From JAEUMD01 sp036768475 (GTDB taxonomy: Bacteria > Pseudomonadota > Alphaproteobacteria > Rhizobiales > Hyphomicrobiaceae): a stretch of 64,000 bases of DNA. The notes under the pieces are model-generated. The model searched no databases, had not been told where the DNA came from, and saw nothing but the letters and a program-made list of their open reading frames with translations. Positions within the stretch are counted from its first letter, which is position 1, and each line of letters begins with the position of its first letter. The position numbers and the translations under genes were made by a program. Shown here piece by piece: positions 60,296 to 64,000 of the stretch. The stretch lies in the NCBI GenBank assembly GCA_036768475.1, contig DAIPMW010000005.1, positions 131,479 to 195,478 on the forward strand. Reading direction: 5' to 3'.

Positions 60296-61687
60296 ATGAA
60301 AAAGCTTTGCCTTTGTGCGGCAGCGATCGGGGGGATTGTCGGCGTGGCAGTGGCCGGCACCGCAGCCAATGCGGCGGATCTTGGCGGCAACTGTTGTGCG
60401 GATCTGGAGGAACGCGTCGCGGAACTTGAGGCGACAACAGCACGTAAGGGAAACCGCAAGGTGTCGCTCGCCATCACGGGTTGGGTGGCCGAGCAGGTGA
60501 TGTGGTACGATAACAACGCGACAAGCAACACCTATGTAACGGGTGTGGGATCGACGCTGAGTTCTCATTTCAAGCTGACCGGCGCGGCAACGATCAACCC
60601 AGAATGGTCCGCTGGATATGTGGTGCAGGTCGAGGTGAACTCGTCGGATCCATTGACGGCCGGCAACTCGCGGTTTGGCGATGACGGCCCGTCTGCACTG
60701 CGTATCGTCAATGCGAATGGCGCCTTGGCCAGCGGCACCGTCGATTTGCTCTACTCGTTCTGGTTCTTGAAGAGCACTCGGCTTGGTCAGGTCAGCGTCG
60801 GTCTGATTCCGCAGGCATCGCAACATGCCGCTGCACTTGTCGACGGGTCGGGATCGCTCGTGATGGCGAACTGGGTGCCGCTTGATGGCATGGCAATCAA
60901 CCTGTCGCAGAGCGGAACACAGCTCATGTTGCCGAACGGGACGGGATTCCCGACCGGCGCCCTGATGTGGTGCGGGTCGACGGCGCTGCCGGTCGCGGGT
61001 GACTGCGATGGCATTCCAACAAATGCAGTTCGTTACGATTCACCGACGTTTGGCGGGTTCTCCCTGTCAGCCAGTTGGGGAGAGGACGATTTCTGGGATG
61101 TAGCGCTGCGCTATGCTGGCGAGTTCAACGGGATCAAGTTTGCTGCCGCAGCCGCCTATTCGCATCACGGCGATGAAACCCAGTTCCTGGGGTTCGATAT
61201 CGTTACCGGGTTGACCGATTACCATGCAGTGCGTCTCGATTCGGACTATTTCCAGATCGGCGCTTTTGTCCATCACGTCTCGTCGGGTCTCTTCCTTTAC
61301 GGTGCATATGGCATCGAGGATAACAACAATATCTATGATCCGGCGGTAGGTGTCGCTATCACCGCCAATCAGCCAAGCGGCGACAACTGGTATGTCAAGG
61401 CTGGCCTCCGGCGGAAATGGACGCCCCTTGGACACACAGTGCTTTACGGTGAGTATGGCATGCGTAACGACATGTATCATCCCGCACTGACCGCGTTCGG
61501 TGTGAGCGGAAGCGAGCTCAGACAGTGGGGAATTGGCGCCGTTCAAGAAATCGATGCAGCGGCGATGTCGCTATGGTTGAATTACAAGAACTACGATCCG
61601 AGCATGTCGGGGCCTGGCGTTGCCGGTGCATTTGACGATCTCGACGACATCCACATTGTAACATTCGGCGGCCTGATCGCGTTCTAA
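60296..61687 (+). CDS. Outer-membrane porin
   Basis: A 463-residue protein with a signal peptide (CLCAAAIGGIVGVAVAGTAANAA, cleaved near residue 27), a short coiled-coil-like LEERVAELEATTARKG, then many alternating strands with Trp/Tyr girdles and a C-terminal Phe (FGGLIAF), the mark of outer-membrane beta-barrels. It resembles alphaproteobacterial porin_2-type proteins (ITGWVAEQVMWYDN). A CCG-DC pair (CGSTALPVAGDC) may form a loop disulfide. GGGAAATAGGGAC precedes the ATG. The gene stands alone, followed by a strong terminator. Confidence 0.85.
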   Translation: MKKLCLCAAAIGGIVGVAVAGTAANAADLGGNCCADLEERVAELEATTARKGNRKVSLAITGWVAEQVMWYDNNATSNTYVTGVGSTLSSHFKLTGAATINPEWSAGYVVQVEVNSSDPLTAGNSRFGDDGPSALRIVNANGALASGTVDLLYSFWFLKSTRLGQVSVGLIPQASQHAAALVDGSGSLVMANWVPLDGMAINLSQSGTQLMLPNGTGFPTGALMWCGSTALPVAGDCDGIPTNAVRYDSPTFGGFSLSASWGEDDFWDVALRYAGEFNGIKFAAAAAYSHHGDETQFLGFDIVTGLTDYHAVRLDSDYFQIGAFVHHVSSGLFLYGAYGIEDNNNIYDPAVGVAITANQPSGDNWYVKAGLRRKWTPLGHTVLYGEYGMRNDMYHPALTAFGVSGSELRQWGIGAVQEIDAAAMSLWLNYKNYDPSMSGPGVAGAFDDLDDIHIVTFGGLIAF

Positions 61688-61735
61688 TAACGGCCCTCCG
61701 CAAATGGTCATCCTCGTTTGCAGGGAAGCTGTATG

Positions 61736-61798
61736 GTTGGAATGGCACGTCTGCCCCCCCTAAAGGGCTAGCGTTGACCCAGGCCTTACCATTCCAAC
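61736..61798. repeat. Inverted repeat after the porin gene
   Basis: GTTGGAATGG (61736-61745) and CCATTCCAAC (61789-61798) are exact inverse complements enclosing 43 bases, which contain a smaller CCC-TAAA-GGG fold. It could be an mRNA 3' structure or a small mobile-element remnant. Confidence 0.5.
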
Positions 61799-61804
61799 TT
61801 TGAC

Positions 61805-61842
61805 TGAGGGAGCAAGGTTCAGCCTTGCTCCCTCATTTTCTT
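61805..61842 (+). terminator. Rho-independent terminator of the porin gene
   Basis: A perfect 13-bp stem TGAGGGAGCAAGG (61805-61817) / CCTTGCTCCCTCA (61823-61835) with a TTCAG loop, followed by TTTTC. It is the strongest terminator in the window. A 68-codon frame across it (61800-62006) is not supported as a gene. Confidence 0.92.
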
Positions 61843-62008
61843 TGTGGATTGCCCTTTTCGGCAAGATTAGCGGCGCAAGTCACATTGGACTTATTGCGTT
61901 GCTCTCGTATTTGACCGTGGTATGCTTCGCAGTGCAGAGTAGGTGCGAGAAACTTAGCAATTCGATAGCCTTATATAGTTCATTGCAATGGGTATATAGG
62001 TTATAAGA

Positions 62009-63307
62009 ATGAGTGTATCGACTGTTCTACTTGGTCTGGCGGACATCGGCTTTTGGCCGGCCTTTGGTGCGGCGCTCGTTGCGCTAGCGGCGGGAGCGAT
62101 AGTTTATGTTGCACGCCTGAATGCAAGTCTTCGGCACTCCAAGATGGTTCTGGAAAAGGAAGTTGCCGAACGACAGGCTGCCGAGGTATTGCTCGCGCAA
62201 AATGAAAAACGGCTTCGTCAAATCATTGAAACAGAACCAGAGTGCGTCAAAGTTCATTCCAGGGACGGCACGATTCTGGAGATGAATCCTGCGGGAATGC
62301 GTCTGGTTGAGGCTGAACAGCCGTCCGACGTGATTGGCACTTCGATCTATTCGTTCGTCGCACCGGATTTCGTAGCGGACTACAGGGCGCTTGCGAAAAG
62401 GGTGTTCGCCGGCGCGGTGGAAAAGCTCGAGTTCGAAATCATCTCGTTGAAAAATCGGCGACTGTGGATGGAGACACACGCTGCCCCGCTGACCGACGCG
62501 AACGGGAATGTCACAGCGATCCTCGCCATCACGCGAAATATCAGCGCGCAAAAGCTTTATGAACAGCACATGCGGCGCGAGTACCGCGAGCTTGCCCATG
62601 CCTCACGACTGGACACCATGGGCCAGTTTGCGACGATGCTTGCGCACGAGTTGAACCAGCCGCTCACGGCAATCGCCAACTACTCGAAGGGCGCACTGTT
62701 GCGATTGCGGAGCAATCCGGAACGCGCGGAAGTCTTTGCCGCCATGGAGCATGTTTGCGGGCAGGCTGAGCGGGCCGCCAATATTATTCGCAGTCTGAGG
62801 GGGTTTATCTCCAAGGCGGACGAAGAGTTATCGTACTTATCGATGAACGAGGTCGTCGAACAGGCGCTCTGCATCGCGCGAATCGAGGCGCAGGCGCAGA
62901 ATGTCGTCATTGAATGCGAGTTTGCCGATGGCTTGCCGAGCGTTTTCGGCGAACGCACGCAGTTGCAGCAGGTCGTGCTCAACATCGTACGCAACGGGCT
63001 CGAAGCGATGGAGCAGGTTCCGGCAAGCGGACGGCGCATGAGGGTCATCACAAGCAAGGCTTCGAATGGCATGGCCAGGGTGCGCATTGATGACACGGGG
63101 CCGGGTCTGTCGCAGATCGATCTTGACAACCTGTTCACTCCGTTCTTGACGACAAAGCCGACCGGCATGGGAATGGGGCTTTCCATCTGCCGGTCCATTG
63201 TCGAAGCGCACGGGGGGCGTTTGTCCGCCTCACGACATGAGAGGGGCGGCGGGCTGTCATTCGCTTTTGACCTGCCGCCGTCCAGCGAACGAAGGGTGCT
63301 GCAATGA
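62009..63307 (+). CDS. Membrane-anchored PAS histidine kinase (FixL-like)
   Basis: A 432-residue sensor kinase. One N-terminal helix (FGAALVALAAGAIVYVARL), a coiled-coil linker, one PAS domain with PAC (about residues 70-190), then the phospho-acceptor box MLAHELNQPLTAIANYSKGA and ATPase boxes NIVRNGLEAME, DDTGPGLS and GMGMGLSICRSIVEAHGG. The kinase core is of the FixL/DctB type. The PAS lacks an obvious heme-binding His context, so it is probably not an oxygen sensor. It overlaps the response regulator by four bases. Confidence 0.88.
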   Translation: MSVSTVLLGLADIGFWPAFGAALVALAAGAIVYVARLNASLRHSKMVLEKEVAERQAAEVLLAQNEKRLRQIIETEPECVKVHSRDGTILEMNPAGMRLVEAEQPSDVIGTSIYSFVAPDFVADYRALAKRVFAGAVEKLEFEIISLKNRRLWMETHAAPLTDANGNVTAILAITRNISAQKLYEQHMRREYRELAHASRLDTMGQFATMLAHELNQPLTAIANYSKGALLRLRSNPERAEVFAAMEHVCGQAERAANIIRSLRGFISKADEELSYLSMNEVVEQALCIARIEAQAQNVVIECEFADGLPSVFGERTQLQQVVLNIVRNGLEAMEQVPASGRRMRVITSKASNGMARVRIDDTGPGLSQIDLDNLFTPFLTTKPTGMGMGLSICRSIVEAHGGRLSASRHERGGGLSFAFDLPPSSERRVLQ

Positions 63308-63948
63308 ACACCCGGGGCTCTGTATTAGTGGTCGATGATGACGCTGCAGCGCGTGATTCGCTGCGCTGGCTCTTGGAATCGGTTGGTCATGAGGTCGTCT
63401 GCTATGGCTCGGCCGATGAATTTCTCGGTGGCTATTCCGGTGAGCCCGGGTGTCTCATACTCGATGTTCGCATGCCGGGCATGAGCGGCCTGGAACTTCA
63501 GCGCGAGGTTCAACAGCGCGATTGGCGTTTGCCGATCATCATGGTCACAGGTCATGGCGATGTACCTATGGCAGTTCGTGCCATGCGCGCTGGAGCGATG
63601 GATTTTCTGCAGAAGCCTTATAATGATCAGGTCCTGATAGAGCGGACGGAACAGGCCTTGCAGATCGCGCGGAATGCCTGGGACGAGTGGATCCAGAAAA
63701 AGGAGATACGCGCGCGCTTTGAGCAGCTCACCAGACGGGAACGTGAGATCGCTGTCATGGTAGGATCGGGAAAGGCCAACAAGCAGATCGCGTATGAGCT
63801 TGGATTGAGCTGCAAGACCGTTGAAGTCTATCGTGCCAACATGATGGGTAAGATGGCTGCGCGCAGCGTGGTTCACTTGGTGCAGATGCTGTCGCGAATC
63901 GAGAGCGAAGCGGCAGGACATACCTTATCGCAATGCGAATTCAATTAG
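63304..63948 (+). CDS. FixJ-family response regulator
   Basis: A 214-residue regulator: receiver domain with the acidic pair VVDDDAA, phospho-acceptor Asp in CLILDVRMPGMSGLEL, and the Lys in DFLQKPY; then a LuxR-type HTH (LTRREREIAVMVGSGKANKQ onward, KTVEVYRANMMGKM). It is the cognate partner of the upstream kinase, sharing ATGA. Target genes are unknown; the porin just upstream is one candidate. The last 52 bases of the window show nothing. Confidence 0.9.
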   Translation: MNTRGSVLVVDDDAAARDSLRWLLESVGHEVVCYGSADEFLGGYSGEPGCLILDVRMPGMSGLELQREVQQRDWRLPIIMVTGHGDVPMAVRAMRAGAMDFLQKPYNDQVLIERTEQALQIARNAWDEWIQKKEIRARFEQLTRREREIAVMVGSGKANKQIAYELGLSCKTVEVYRANMMGKMAARSVVHLVQMLSRIESEAAGHTLSQCEFN

Positions 63949-64000
63949 GGAACCTCTGAACAACCCGCCGATCATGGCATGCTGATGCCCTTGATTCGAG

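Noticed and set aside
61800..62006. 68-codon plus-strand frame before the kinase
   Set aside because: Runs through a strong terminator, has no ribosome site and is not domain-like.
62009..63948. True FixL/FixJ oxygen-sensing pair
   Set aside because: Kinase core and regulator are FixL/FixJ-like, but the PAS lacks a convincing heme-binding context and no fix genes are nearby.

Overview
The window reads as chromosomal DNA of a high-GC alphaproteobacterium, most like a methylotrophic member of the Hyphomicrobiales (Hyphomicrobium-like). That placement is inference. It rests on two ethylmalonyl-CoA pathway genes (ecm, partial, and ccr), a methanethiol oxidase cluster (mtoX, SCO-like, MauG-like) like the one I recall from Hyphomicrobium, and alphaproteobacterial forms of cysteine biosynthesis (DUF934, DUF2849, ferredoxin-type CysI). 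I saw no rRNA, tRNA, transposase gene or phage gene.

Layout. 1-2.6 kb: start of ecm, a small membrane protein, ccr. 3.0-4.5 kb: an MHS-type transporter. 4.6-10.8 kb (minus): an assimilatory sulfate operon, ferredoxin, DUF2849, cysI, DUF934, cysH (APS reductase), cysD, cysN. 11.0-13.7 kb: cyanide-insensitive-type bd oxidase cydAB with a small partner, behind a clear FNR/FixK box. 14.2-24.4 kb: nitrate assimilation, with NtrC-like sites, a sigma-54 promoter, two tiny coupled ORFs, nrtA, nrtB, a double-ATPase nrtCD, nirB, nirD, nasA. 24.5-33.3 kb (minus): a sulfoacetate catabolic block, tctC, tctB, tctA, sauS, two SucC/SucD-like ligase subunits and xsc, divergent from an IclR regulator. Three sites sharing an 11-bp palindrome lie in its promoter regions. 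34.6-44.5 kb: Crp/Fnr regulator, CPA2 antiporter, a glycosyltransferase-like protein, DUF3775, a CapA/DUF3175 chimera, a cytochrome c, and a TetR-HlyD-permease-ATPase export operon. 44.9-55.1 kb: a copper-handling island. 55.3-59.8 kb: LysR, mtoX, SCO-like, MauG-like. 60.3-64 kb: a porin and a FixL/FixJ-like two-component pair.

How it fits together. Sulfoacetate would be taken up by TctABC, activated to sulfoacetyl-CoA by the SucCD-like ligase, reduced to sulfoacetaldehyde by SauS and cleaved by Xsc to sulfite and acetyl phosphate. No phosphotransacetylase gene is in the window. The resulting acetyl-CoA could enter the ethylmalonyl-CoA pathway, and sulfite could feed CysI. MtoX would turn methanethiol into formaldehyde, sulfide and peroxide and needs copper, which the neighbouring island could supply or buffer.

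Two families of structured intergenic repeats (A, about 100 bp, four copies; B, about 125 bp, four copies) are spread through the window. Both show paired base changes that keep their stems, and three of the four B copies carry or touch the stop codon of a gene. Other oddities are a lone type I-E CRISPR-like repeat, a truncated CapA fused to DUF3175, two adjacent frameshifted membrane genes, and a one-chain ABC ATPase whose sequence predicts one consensus and one degenerate ATP site.
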